This document shows, one piece after another, positions 1-14,500 of a DNA stretch of 45,357 nucleotides (the first letter of the stretch is position 1; every line of letters begins with the position of its first letter). Where the stretch lies: positions 1-45,357 of the forward strand of contig JAWQRN010000049.1 of the NCBI GenBank assembly GCA_033557685.1, written 5' to 3'. The stretch is from Sperchopsis tessellata (lineage: Eukaryota; Arthropoda; Insecta; Coleoptera; Hydrophilidae). The notes below the pieces were generated by a model. The model ran no database searches. It was not told where the DNA came from and saw nothing but the letters and a program-made list of their open reading frames with translations. Made by a program: the position numbers and the translations under genes.

Positions 1-1121
1 ATATATTGGGTGGATGTCCTGTCCTATCAGTAGCTTACACCTTGAGTACATTTTCGTATCGATACGATATCGTTACAATAAATTAAATTAAAGTAAATCA
101 CATAGTTTTTCGTATAATCGCTATAAGTAAATAGTATTTCGTGATCTGCCATAAATACCTTTCTTTGTGCAAACAATAAACCCTTTTGTTTCGACATGAG
201 GTATCAAGTGTAGGTCATGGTCTGCTACATTGACGGCAGCTATATTTAAAAACACGATTGTGGTTGTAGATGTATGCATTATCAGTCTTTGATAAAGATG
301 GTTAAAACCTGGTTTTGAGTAACCGAAAAAATCTGCGAAAACTAAGTCAGATCATTATTTACACGAGCGAAAGATATACCACTATTGCCGATATGTAACA
401 GAGTATGATGTACTTTGACGTGCAAATTTTGAGTGCATGCTAACTAAATTGACCACTTGGAAGCGTTCTTAATAGCTAAGTGATTGAACGGTGTCACAGG
501 AGCTTAAGATATTTACAAAGAGGGCATTTAATTATAGAATATTTTTGGTACATTTCGAGATGTATTTACGAGTATCGAAGTGCGATAAAAAAATTTAGGC
601 GAAAACTTTTTAAAATTTAACGAAACACTATTTTTTGGCATGAAGTTATTGACACAATGTAGAAGTTCTCGCGAAGTTCCAATAAAGTTGGCATGTCTGC
701 GGATATTTTTGCTATAAAGCGGATTTATATAGTATTGTCAAATAATCGACGAAATAGATTTACAAAAAAATAACCGTCTTTTGGATAGGATTATTTTTGA
801 AAGGCTCCATAATTATCACTAAAAAAACTTAGCAGGGCCTGAAGCTATGATGAAATTTGTTTTCCTGTTAGATGATTTAGATTCAGGATATTATTAATAT
901 ACCTTGTTGCAAGTGTCCGTCTCTTGTAATATATCCCAAGCGACGGAATAATTTAATGCATTTAATGAAAGATAATTAACAAGAAGTAGACATAGAGCTA
1001 ATGAAACCTCAGACAATGTATCGTTATCATGAACTAGATAAGTAAAAGGACTTTAAACTAACGAAATACCGTTAAGTAGTTTCCAAAAAACGTGGGCAAG
1101 TTGACTTTTGGCAGTCTAACC
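1..1121. other. 3' flank of the aminopeptidase gene
   Basis: I see no coding sequence or recognisable repeat here. On the minus strand, ATTAAA-like poly(A) signals lie at about 950-968, roughly 160 bases after the stop codon, which would suit a short 3' UTR. Confidence 0.3.
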
Positions 1122-1304
1122 TCATTTGAAGGCAGCATGTGCATGTTGCTTTCCTTGCAACTTAATGTAATCTTCTTGAAAACTTTGTATAAGTTCACGT
1201 CTAAGTTTGGCATATTCTTCTTCCTTCTCTAATTTTGAACAGATCCTAAAAATTTCATCAATTATTATTTTTAATTTATAAAATTTAGAGTTGACAAAGT
1301 TGAA
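1122..1304 (-). CDS. aminopeptidase exon 12 (terminal, stop TGA)
   Basis: The acceptor is AAATGCAG, in phase 0 as exon 11 requires, and 60 codons run to TGA at 1124-1122. It encodes a charged, probably helical segment (SKLEKEEEYAKLRRELIQSF) ending HAHAAFK. With it the protein totals 910 residues and the helical domain about 320, the usual length. Family signature is weak, so this rests on phase, length and open frame. Confidence 0.6.
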   Translation of the reverse strand, partial: FNFVNSKFYKLKIIIDEIFRICSKLEKEEEYAKLRRELIQSFQEDYIKLQGKQHAHAAFK

Positions 1305-4300
1305 CTGCATTTTAAAAACGCCCGATAATGATTTAGTGCTTACCAACTGTGAATAATGCATTATTAATTTCTTGGTTGAGCCTATTGAGTTTATCTTTAC
1401 TGACAGCTAGTGCTTGCTGTTAAATGGCTTATGTTAAAAATAAAGCCATAATTTGGTGCCGAAAACAATCAGATTTATTTGAAAGAACTACAAAAATGAA
1501 ATTTTCAATTTTTTGCAAGCAAATTACGAAATTTTAGCTTTTAAGGTACACGTAATTTAAGCTTTTATCCTATTTAAATACGTCGGCTAAATTTTACACG
1601 TGGTCTTCAATATCCGGGTCGTTTGGATGAAAATGTTCGTTAGTAAGTCAAATCGCGTAAAGGTAAGTTAATAAACTACGCGGCGTGAGATGCTTGAGTA
1701 TGAAAATATTTACTTACAGCAATGGTACGAAAACCCTTGAATTAATTCGATTTAATTTATTTTAAAGATACGAAAAGGGACTCAAAATGGCTGGTTCGCT
1801 AATGTCTTTTGGAGTCTTGGAGTCACGGAAACAGGAAATCCACCGAATCTAGATACCATGGAGAAGAAAGGAATAACGCGAATGTAACTAAGCCCTCTAA
1901 AGGATAGCGCTGAAGTGCGGTAAATAGAAACAAATTACAATTAAAACATATATTCGACGTTTGACAGAATCGTAACCTTCGCCGTCAAGGTATCTGCAGT
2001 TATTAAAGATTTTAACTGGAATTTCGCCTACCTAAATATAGCTGCTTTAAAAAATATATGGAAAGGCAACATTAAGAAATGGAACGCTTGATATTCAAAA
2101 AAGTAGTAGAAACCACACCATATTCAGTGCACTTATTATATTGTGAACAGAACGGCATAAACGTGAATTCAGAATATCTTAAATATTTGAGATTTTTAGT
2201 GGATATTGTGATTTTCTGAAAATTGAAATGTAGGCCTTAGGATGAATCTCTGGAAAAGTGAGGATCAATGGGCCAGCTATATCAACCAATATATTTATCG
2301 AGGACATACTGGTGGAGACCGTAAAATCATATATGTGTTTGGGTCAGTACGTAATTGGGAATTGGATTACTTATTTGGAGAATAACAAAACTTGAGTAGG
2401 TGTATAAGTACTAGGCTACTAAGCGTGGGTTCTCGAGTTCGAGTTCCAGAGGCGGTCGGCTTTTTGTGATTTGGGAATAGTCTTTGTAGTGCTCGTCTAC
2501 CGGAAGGGACGTAAAACGGTGGGTTCCATGTATTGTAGGTAAATTAAGACCACGTTCACGTCATAGGGAATAGGTAGGACATTATGGATAGCGAGCAGAG
2601 CATCGATTATCAAAGGAATTAATCTTGTGGGAGTCGAAAGGCAACGTAATATCGAGAGAAATCACAATAATAGGTGGGGCTGATAAGGCAGAAATTATTT
2701 AGAAGTCACGTGGATGTGAAAGACGCACAAACTTGGCAGTTGGAAAGTACTTGAGGAGGTTTTCTTCCAGAATTGTATACATAAGAGCTGACTATTATGA
2801 CGATGAGCATCCGCCAATGCCAATTTTTTTGATATCTCTATCATACTGCAGTATGTATTTAAATACCAAATCACGATCATTAACACTTTTACTAAGTCAA
2901 ATGCGAACTACCTTTGTGATCTAGGGGATATAAACCTCACTTAATATAGTGGAGTTCCCAATTTCGATTCCAGCAAAGGATGGAAATATGTCCATTTTTT
3001 AATTAACTTTCTTATATATATATATAATATCTTTTAAATTACTACTAAATCATTCACTGCGATTTCTACTTTGGGTCCGTGGGGAATATGAATTATTATT
3101 TTTCTTATATGTTTCATAGCATTAATAAAATCACTATTTGTTACAAATAATTTTTATTAGTAACCATAATATTCCTGGCTTAGAATAGCAATGCCCCATT
3201 CTTTAAAATCGCAAGTTTTGAGGTACGAAGAATGAGTGGTTCCATATGTTTCTTCAGTAAAATAATGTTTAAATATATATAAATCGCTTACCTTTTGTAT
3301 TTGTTCGGGTGTTTTTGCCCATGCACTCAAGTGCTTGTAGTATGTTTTATTGCTACGGATATATTTATAGTATACTTTATTAAGAAAATAAATATTAAAC
3401 TTACCCGGGCTTATAGTTTTCTAAAAGATAGTCCAGTGTTATCGTCAGGCCTTCTTCTTTCATATATGCAAGTAATTTAAAATCAATTTTGAGAGAATCA
3501 TTCAATATCCTATAATTTAAAATGTAAGCAAATATAAATACATGGGGCACCTACGAGATCTCGATCATAATCTATTATCAATATTAGGAATATATTAATG
3601 TTATTGACAAAATGCTATTGTACCTCATCAATCAATATATGCTGAAAAAAATGAGTAATTCTACACTATACATCTTGCTCCTTTGTCATTGCTTCAACGC
3701 AAATAACATACTGAAGGAAAGTAAAGTTCATATCAAGCTGACAATGATTCTGCCGGATCTTATTTGTTTCGAACGATCCCCAAATAGGATATAGCTGCAC
3801 CCCTTATTAGATGTTGAGTATGGCGAATCAGAAAATCTGAGAAGGGAAACTAAATCATCTACAGTAACTCTAAAATCCGGCGAATACTCTAAATCTGTTG
3901 TATTTTCAGCAGAGATGAAAAAAGCAATAGAAAATCAATGTATAAGAATATTCCACCAAATATAGTCCAAAAAAATTACCATGAGTAACATGAAAATCTG
4001 AACATCTTATTTTCTTAATGTATCATGCCAGTGGAATACTACTACGTGTCTGAACGAGTGTCTCAAAACATATATCGTACTATATGTTCTATATAAACAA
4101 GTTAGATTCACGAGAGAGAAAAGTACCAGAGAGCAAATTTTGTGCATAGGCCTACAGGCTTTTCAGTGCTTTACAAAGAGATTTCCCGTGGATGCTCTTT
4201 GGTGCATTTTTAGGGATTAGACAAGAACGACGACTACTGATGACGGTGACTAGAGCCGGTGCCCTCTAACAGTAAGCTGAGCAACTACTTCGGCACTCGT

Positions 4301-5462
4301 TAAACAATACAATTATATGGGAAGTTATATCATTTGCTCCATTCAAAGCTGTAGGAGTTAACGGAATTATTGCGGCAATGCTGTAAAACGGTATTGAAAC
4401 TTTTCCTATTCACCGTAAAATATTTTATAAAGCTCAAAGCTATATACGAGAACCATGGGGGAGAGTTCGAGTGGTGTTCATTCCAAAAGCAGGAAGACAC
4501 ACACAAGATGAGGCTAAATCGTTTTACATAAATCAGACTCTCCTCATTTCTTTTGAAATTTTTAGAAAGATTCTCAAAATCTCAAAAAAAGTGTCTATCA
4601 AGTAGCCCACTTTTATTGAGATTTTTGGAGAGATTGGTTGATAGTCGTATTAGAAGAAAAGTTCTTAGGGTCTTTACATATAAACTAGCATGCATATAAA
4701 GCTAAGAAACCTACTTAATGGGCCTTTCATCATCTTGTTTACATTACTCAGAAGGCGCCTTCAGATGAAGGCTTGCGTCTGGATGTTTTCCTGAACATTA
4801 AGGGTGTGTTAGACAATACATGAATTGACTCAATCTGTGGCCCAGATCTTAGAAGAATCGTACACTTTTGGTCAGGCAAGGTACGGATGTCTGTTGGTAA
4901 AGGCTGTCCACATGGCGAGGTGTTATCACATTTACTGTAGTGCTACGTGATTTAGGAAACTACGTCAAAAGATATGCCAAACTTGCAGTTATTTGAAGTT
5001 ACTTAGAAGGTTTTACAAGTTCAACACTGATGTACTTTACTTGGGTTCTCAGTCAATACTTCTAAATCTGAGCACGTGAGTTTTACGAGAAGGAGGAATA
5101 ACGAAATTTCGCTGTTGGTAGTTGATACACTAATCTAGAAAAAAATAAGTATTTTAGAGGTATACCTGATGACAAGCTGACAGATACAAGTGGACAATTT
5201 TACGGCTAAGACCTATAGAGCCATTTTGTGTGGTGGGCTAAGATTCGGCTTTGAGTTATCAGAGAAAAGAAATCAGACAACAGGATAAATTAATGCAGCA
5301 CCCACAGTGTGTACGAATATGCTACCTTCTCTATATATGGTAGTAGATATAGATGATCTGGTGGCTGTCATGATGCTCAGAACTGGTCAGTAATGGAAAA
5401 AAATTATCCCAATAGTAATATTTAGTAATAGTTATATTTATTAACTTCGACATTTTGGACAC

Positions 5463-5527
<65 letters not shown>

Positions 5528-8500
5528 ATGCTTACATAGCATGTTACATTATATATACAATTATGTATATATATATGCAAGAAAAATTAAGACGAGAAAG
5601 ATGGTCAACCAAACAATACAGTTAAAATTACTATTCCAATTCCTTTGTGTTGAGCAATAAAAATAATAATTTTATGGGGAACTATTACATCATGGACAGT
5701 TAGAAAGGCATGTGACATATTTCGATGCCGCAAAATTATTATTGCAGTTACCATGAGAAGAAGATAAGTGTCAGAACACTGTTACCATATTCAAGAAAAT
5801 TACACTTGTCACTACTAATTAAAAAAAAACATCTCAATAATAAAATTCATAAAAACAACCACTGTTCTAAATAGTGTTAAACTAATATAAGCCATGATAA
5901 GAATATAATATGTCAACTTTGAGGCATGTACAGTCTCATTTACTGTATGCCGCTCTAGTCTGACATACAATAACCATAAACAACAGACTCCAAAAAAAGT
6001 TTATCAGAATCTAGACAGCAATATCAGAGTATGTAACGAATATCGGACAATCCCATAAAGATTTTAATCAGGGAGAGACCATAAGGATATAAAGGGGAGC
6101 AGATAAAAGAGGTCAGAGCCAATCTCGTAGACAAATGGCAATATAAGTGGAGAAATGACACCCACGGATGATGGGCACATAGCTTTGTCCCAATAATCCG
6201 TACTTACATTAACAGACCGTTTGACGAGGTAGAATATTATCCGACTCAAATCCTCTCGGGACACGGATGCTTCCGAAGATACCTCCACGATCGTAAAAGA
6301 GCAGACTTCAATGAATGTACCTACTGTGGGGAGACAGATGATGTAGAACATACGTTTTTGGTATGCACCAGATTGAATTAAACAAAAAGCGCAACTACAA
6401 GGGCAGAAAATATGATAGAAGGATTAGTCGCGTCAGAAGAAACCTGGAAACAGACTTACCGAGTGGTAAAAGAAATCATCAAGAGCAAAGAGACTATCAA
6501 TTATGAGTAGAAAACAGCCTTCACACTGAAGAAATGCAAACGCGGTTCCAGTGTGATGAGCGAGATTTTAGTCGGTAGGAATCGGGCACACTCCGTTGGC
6601 ACGGGCTGGCGGGGGTCTTATGTAAAATTTCCCATTCTCCACGAAAAAAAAAATAAACCTCGAGGCCTAAAGTTATCCACATATTTTAATAAAACATTAT
6701 TATTTTGTGAACAGATATTTTGTAGTAGCATATCAAAAATATATACTTACTGATAAATTAATTTCCGATCTTCTATACAGTTAAGTCCTTCTCGAGCATA
6801 GTTTTTTTTATTACCTTGAGCTGTATTATATATCATTCTTAACTTTTCAAATTCTTTTCGACCACCCGTCTTCATAGCTCCACAATAAACGGCAAGTTGC
6901 ATATCGGGATGAATGTCAGTTTCGTCAGAAAAAGTTTGCTTCATTTTCGCCAAACAATCTTCATGACCAAATTGGCATAGCAAATTAAGTATATCAGGCC
7001 GCACTATTTTATCCAAATGAGTATCTGTTAGCTTTGGTTTGGTACCTAGTTTCACATAAGATGAGTGTAATGCTTCTGTAACCATATTCTGAAAACGTTT
7101 ACACAAATAATTGATATTAAATTTTAAATTACTAATATATGCTTGATACATTGTATAAAAATTATTTATTTGACAATAGAAAGGAAGATTTCATATTATC
7201 TTATTGTATCAAGTCAGTTAATTTACCGTAAAAAAAACGATTTGTCCAATTAATTAGTATATGGAAATGTGCATTCATTAATGTTAATTTAAAAAAAAAT
7301 ATTATGATTTATTTAAAGTTCAAAGTATGAAACACATTTAGTATATCACATGTTTTCTTTGTAGTCAAAGGATAACAAGCTTAGCGTGGCAAAGATCCTC
7401 AGCTCGAACAAGGTAACAAGATGTGCTGGAGAGCTTTTGTGGTGGTACCAAACTGCGTTAGCATTAATAACGGTGATAAAAATAGCTCATATTATTTTGA
7501 CGTTTAGCATGCTTAAACATTGTCTACTATCCACCGTTCCATCAATACATAATGGATCAAAGATATGGTGGTCTACTATCCCAAATCATATATTTTGTTT
7601 TTTTTAAAATACTGAGTACTGTAAATACATGTTCAGTAACGATAATTTTGAGGATTGGGTTGTTCATTTGAACTAAAACTACTTTCGTTTGTAATCAGAT
7701 CTTGGATAGAAAAAAATGACACATTGTCCATGCTGCATTAGACATAATTAAAAACTAAATTTGTGCAAAAGTACAAGTAATTTTTTTGATATTAATATCA
7801 GTGTGGATTATGCCACTAATTAAATAAAATGTGACTAGGTTTTTACAATAACTTGTGTAATTGCTGCAACTTTTTCTAATGAAGTCTTTTAACTTCCTTT
7901 TACGGAGTAAATAATGTATTGTAAGTATGAACATTTTTCGACCTCCAGTTTTTTTTTTGTGGAAATATCCTATCTGGAGTGGCAACCAAATCAAAAACAT
8001 GGCTCTTCAAAGGATGTCTGTCGGTCAAAAAGTATTGTATTGTGAAAACAAATAAAATTTACTTCTAGTTAGAAAGTAGAAATTCTTCGAAATTACAAGT
8101 TCTTTAAAATCGAAATAATTTGTTTCTGGCGCTCTTTTAATGGCTTTCTTTCTAAATTAAACTGCAATATTTTTAATTTCCAATCAGATACACATTTAGC
8201 ATTAATTACGAGGTTCCAGTGAATTTTTTATAATATCGATCAACCGGAATAGATACTATTGGGAATCATTTTTTTTTATTTTTTTTATAGAATAAAAATT
8301 GTTTTAAATTTTAATGTTTCTCAGACAGAACAAAAACCATATGCCAGAAAGTTATTGAGGGCTAAACGTTTTTCATGAAGGTAGGGATTTTACGTACACT
8401 ATTTTTAAACTGTTAATTTATTTTCGACTATGTTTATGATTGTATTCTAAAAGTTTCACCATTATGTCATTCGAGACCTCGCCAATAATTGGCTGAGGTC

Positions 8501-11500
8501 ATATCTTAGCGAATCGACGCAATTTATGAAATTTTCTTAGATAAATGTTAATGTTCTTGAAAAAAAAGGCAAGGATCCCTCAAGGTTCTATATTTGGACT
8601 AACCCTACTTTGAATATATATTTTAAATATTTATTCAGTAGCTCTGCTGTTGTAATTTTTTTCCTTTAAGCGGATGATACGAGCTTGTTCTTCAGTGATA
8701 AAGATGGGGACATCTTGAGTTTACGATTTCGAACACTTAAGAAGCCGTTTCAAACTGACTTTCAGAAAATATATTGTAATAAATGTTTTGAAGACACATA
8801 ATATGTTAGATTACCATCAATAGAATAATTACATAACTTTACATGTCAATAACATAAATGTGACTTATTTCAATTCAGTAACGTTTTTTTTATGTTGAAC
8901 CTAGATAAAACCCTTAGATAGCTGTTACACATTAGTTACATAAATGATTAACAGCGGAGATCTATTTTTTGTTAAGAAATAATTAAATAAGCTTTGTGCG
9001 TAGTATGCTTACTTTAACAATATTTTACAGTATGGTATTGCATTTTGGGGTTTTGTCTTCATTTGTACGATAGTGTCAAAGTTCAAAAGAATGTAATAGC
9101 AGTGTTTTTTTTAACTTGGGTGCTAGGGAATCATATACAGACTTTTTTTTAGACATGCAATTTTACATAACAAATTTAAATAATTTTAAAATATATAAAA
9201 TTGCCCACACTTTTCAAATCATTGTATAAATAGCAAATAAGACAATCTTACGTATGTAGTATATACGTGCATTATATGCTAAACTAAGTGATCATTATTT
9301 TTCCCCATAAAATAAAATCGTATTGGGTACACCTCATTTTTAAACTTAGTTAGATTTACTTCTGCATGACAAATTTTTGTGGACGAGCTAACGTAAAGAA
9401 TATCGGGTAATTTTTAGTTTTTTTTAAACGGTTGGTTATATGAAAACCCTTATAATGATAAAACACATAGTAAATTTTCATCTAAGAAAATTATGAAATA
9501 CAATATAAATAAATATAAACGTAATCTTCCATTAAATTACAAAAATATTTGAGAACTAGTGTATTGTGCAAAAGTCATCTTAGCGCTAAACATTTGAATG
9601 TCTAAAAGGTGTCTTGGATGATTACTTACCGTCAGTAATGTAATAGCGCAAATACGTTACTATACCTTGTATGTTTTGTAATGAGGCAGAGCAGCAAATA
9701 TGTTTTGGAGTGGACTATGACCACGAATAAATATTGCCAATGGTATATAATCAGTCTCCTGTTTAATATACTGCGCTAATTCAAAACTGCTCACACAGGA
9801 AACTTTTTTAGCCTTACACAATTTAATGGCATTGTCCAGAATTTCTGCTCGGTTGACTGGTGGAATTTTGGTGAACTCTTCTCCTTTTAAAAACATGATA
9901 ATTTCATTCCAAAGTGTATCATCATAGTGCACTTTATAATATCCTGCAATATAAACATTTTGAGAAATAAGCATTCTTTTTTTGTATCAGAATGTGAATG
10001 CAAAGTAAATGCAATGATAAAAATGTGCAATTTACATCAATAAAAGAAGGTTACTCATTTCCGTGTACTTCAGAATATTTATAAAACTACGGACTAGTAG
10101 TCCTAACGAACTTGTTATAAATCATACATAGTTATAAATCTGCAGCATTATAATTGTAACGGGTCTTTATTTAAAAGGTAACATTTGCCAAAATTTATAC
10201 AAATAATAGTCCTGCACTCTGCGACAACCACCCGTACGTAAAGGCTCCGCGATAGTACCTATAGTGATCCGGCCGAGTTTGGATCTGAAGTAACGTTACT
10301 CGCCATAAAAATGTCCCTTTCGACAGTGAACTAAACTTCAGCACTTATCAGAGCGTCTACACATTCATACAGATAATAATCGTGGAAGTCTGTTACATTT
10401 AACAGTTATAATATTATATTTAAACTAAGTAGCTTATAATTGCAATGTATAATAACGATTATATTAGTCTTACAGGTTAAAATCAAATACACTTCCGGCT
10501 TAAGTTACACATATTATAAACCAATTTCAATCAAAAATAATTTTTTAACAGTCTCCAATAACGAGTTATAATCTTTACCGAAAATAACAATGTATTGTTG
10601 CAAAAACAGCTCGAATTCAGACAACAGCTATGCACCCACGATGTAAAATTGTGCCTAACAGACAAAATATAGGAGAAAAATGCATTTTATACGGTACCCC
10701 ATGATAAATAAATATTAAACTTATATAAAATTGACATAATTGGCATTGCTTGTATAAAAAATATGTATATTAGGTTACAGAAGTAAATAATACTGTGAAT
10801 TCCCCTCAATATTAACTGGTCTGCTAGGGCAATATAGTAGCTCCTATTTTGTTTATGATATACATTAACGATTTCTTTCATTTGGACTCTCCAGTAAAAA
10901 TCAAAACAGTGATTTTATTTCAGTTGGATAATTTGGGATCAATGTGAGCTAAATATAACATTAAATAGCTATCTGTGCACAGGTGGGATCTGCGGTGGGG
11001 GCGCTTCTGGTCCCAAGGATTTTAGGGGACCTTGGGAAGCAAGTGGGCAATAAGATGCTAAAAAATATTTTACATATTTTCCGTTATACATCGTCGCATA
11101 AATCGTACCTATCATCATTTGGTATATGTTGGTCAACGATCGTATAAATGTAGGGGCACTTTATTTTCCAAGGAAATGTATGTTTTAAAATGCAAGTTAT
11201 AACAGATCGATCAAAAAAAAAGGCGACAGGTCTAAACATGCGAGAGTGAGTATGTATGTAGTAGTGCGCATTTTCAGCTTACGTAGGATTTTGTGTCCAG
11301 CGCGCAGCGGCAGAAATTTGTTCATTGTATGTTACGTCTACTGTAAAATACTATACATAAGGGATAAGTCTTAAATTACTATTAGATTGTTCGAGAATTG
11401 TAGAAGGAGCAGTAAGCAGTTTGATACAGTGCAAGTGCAATGCATAAACCTTTTAGTATGTATTAGATACAAATTATATGTTTATTAATATTCTAGCTGT

Positions 11501-14500
11501 TTAATTTCTTTATGGAAAGTTGAGACACTGGCTTTCATTTACAAGTCGGATGAATTCAAGCCAATATTTTTTACAGATAAATCCATTCCGGAACCAAATA
11601 AAACATGTAGACAATATAATATATGGAGTATTTGAAGGATGGCGTTTTTCATTCATCCACAATTTTAGCATTACCAATATAACTGATTTAACTGATATAA
11701 CTGATAGAAATTAGAAGATCTCTTGAAACTAAATCATCAAAAAATATGTTGCAAAATCTTGTCAATTTTATTTACTAGGTCCTATTTATTCGTATTTTTT
11801 TTCCTATGACTGGAACGATTCCATCAATATACCTATAAATCTACATGCATATACCTAATAATAATAGTAAATGTTTGGGGTAACTTTAACCTTACCTCCT
11901 CTTAAGTGCTCCAAAACTTTCATATCACCAGTTGAGAGGGTTAACACAGTATAAATAAGAATGCGATATCAGCTTAAACAGGTTATTTAAGAAATGTTAC
12001 CTTTTAAAGCCTCTAATTGAAGGACAAGACATAGATGATATGATATTTGATATAAACTAGATTAGATAGTCCTGGCTTAAATTTTGGCATTGTGAAAGAG
12101 TTATCTTTAAAATTTCCACTAAAGCTTATCCTAACTTCAGCCAAAATAAAATTATGGTACTTATAACTATTTGCAAAATCAACGACGTAATTAAATTTAA
12201 AACGAACCTGTTACCATCTTATTAAGAATAATGAACTTCCCAGTAGGGAGCTTTAAGTTCGGGATCACTATACTAGACTCATTAAACCAAAACATCGGTC
12301 TTGTATCATTGATACTTTCAAAATCGTCATCTGATGTGAAATAGTTGACTGGAATATACCACAAAGTCTCTCTGGGTATGGCGGTGCCTTCCACATAGCA
12401 TTCCTGAAAATCAAAATATAGAAGGTGTTACAAATTTACAATTGTGCTTTAATGATATGTCCAAAACACTAATGTCGATTTGAGAGTGTAAGACAGGCAC
12501 TCCTTGACTACTAATATTGTTTATATCGTGGTAAGAATATAGTTAATCAAAGCAAATAAGTATGATATAAAGGGGTTTACAATCCGTGAGCTAAGCAAAG
12601 TATTTAAATCACAACGAGTTTGATTCGTCAAGCCCATCAGTATCTATATTACTGAATCTATATAAATAAAGGAATTTCACAATCGCTCTGCTATTTTATA
12701 ATTTATTTCAATAACATGTTAACAATTCACCTCCCTATCTTATTGAACGAAGTCTATTTCTCGTAGTTCGCAATTGTAGGACTCATCACAAAGCATAATA
12801 ATGGCGAATATACCCATTTGTTATACATACATTTTCATTGAGTGTTGTTCACTTTCAGTTGAAACAATTTTTGCCCGAATTAATTAGTTTTTGAAACCCT
12901 ATGTAATTTCTATAAATATATATTAAATATGTTAAAAACAAAAGAAGTTAAACATTTTAGATTTTTGTTACATAGGTCTTGAATTATAGCTTATTATTAT
13001 TAACACCGGGTACACTAAGGGGTAGTAAGATGTATGCCATTATTCGCCAATATTTGTAACATGATTCCAGGAGCTTAGTGTACTTGTAGCTTGTGCTCTT
13101 GACTTCCGTCCACTAAGAATATTTATGTCTCCATTATCATCTTCATCACCACTATCTTCTTCACTTTCAACTCCATGACTGAAAGTTATAGTAACATGGA
13201 ACGTTTGCTAACTGCTATGAACTATAAACATCACAATTCGTAGATGTTTGGAGACCTAAAGGTAAGTTGCTTCGGCATTGTTTAAGCTGTTTTTGCTCAT
13301 TGTATTAGTTCTGCAACTATGTTATAAAATACATATATTGCTAATTAACAATATACGTAATAACAGGTTGTGTCCTTAGTGCTGGGTCTACATGGTTACT
13401 CAAATACCCCTGTTTTCTACGCCTGTGGTATAGCCGAGCAGACAAGGAACACTATGCCAAACGCGTCTGGGAAGCAAGACCTGGCCTGAAACCAGGTTCG
13501 CACAATGTGCTCTCATAAGCTCTCGATGATCCTCAGGAAATTAAACTTCCGCCGCTCCACATGAAAGAAAAGTAGAGATTTTGCTTACCTAAATTAGAAG
13601 TTTCCAAGCCTCAGCGAGGTCAAACTAAAGGCAGGTATTTTTGACGGCCCTCAGATCAGGGAGCTTATGAAAGATGCTAATTTTGACGAGAGTATGAGAG
13701 AAGAATAAAAAATGCCTGGTTGGCATTGAAGTCCATAATCAAGAACATTCTGAGCAATCATTGGAGCTCAGATTATGAATATATTTTTGAGGAAGTCCTA
13801 AAGAGCTTCCAGCTTTTTGGTGCATGTATGCCCATCAAGAAGCACTTTCTCATTTCGCATTTATATTACTTTCCTGAAAACTGTGGAGATTACAGCGAGG
13901 AGCAAGGTGAGCGCTTTCATCAAAGCGTTTCAGTGATGTAAGAAATGTACCTGGGTCGCTTTGATGTCAACATGTTTGCAAAGTTTTGCTGGTGCCTCAA
14001 AAGAGATGTTCAGATGCAAAACACACAATAAAGTTCTTGAAAAGGTCCTTTCTTTTACAATATTGGTGTTCCTGTATTATTCCACATATATACTTTACAC
14101 TTAATAAAAGTCTTAGTCTGCATTGTGACAATACACATCACAGGTTCATAACCGTTATATGATTTATTTCCATAATATTAACTTTCTAAAAATCGAGGTA
14201 GTAAAAGAACCAGACCTGATTGAGCAAAATGGGTTATATTTTTGAATTCAGCATTCACAAAATATAAAAGAACAGCTATAATAACATTGACATAAAAAAA
14301 AATTATCCACAGATTGGTGTTATTAATATAAAGTGCATTTGAAACGTCCAGGTGGTACCGATATTCCTTGAGATAACTACACTAGAACCAGAGAAACATT
14401 TAGCAATCTGGTAAATTATCCATTTAAATAACGTTTTTCAGAAATGTATGTATCTTGTTATGATATAATTTAATGCCAAAAATAAAATTTAACTATTTGG

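Noticed and set aside
6064..6351. 95-codon open frame on the minus strand
   Set aside because: It is antisense to the LINE C-terminal domain, which has clear family motifs on the plus strand.
13010..13084. 10-bp inverted repeat GTACACTAAG / CTTAGTGTAC as transposon ends
   Set aside because: Only 75 bp long in total, no target duplication seen, and a match of this length can occur by chance.
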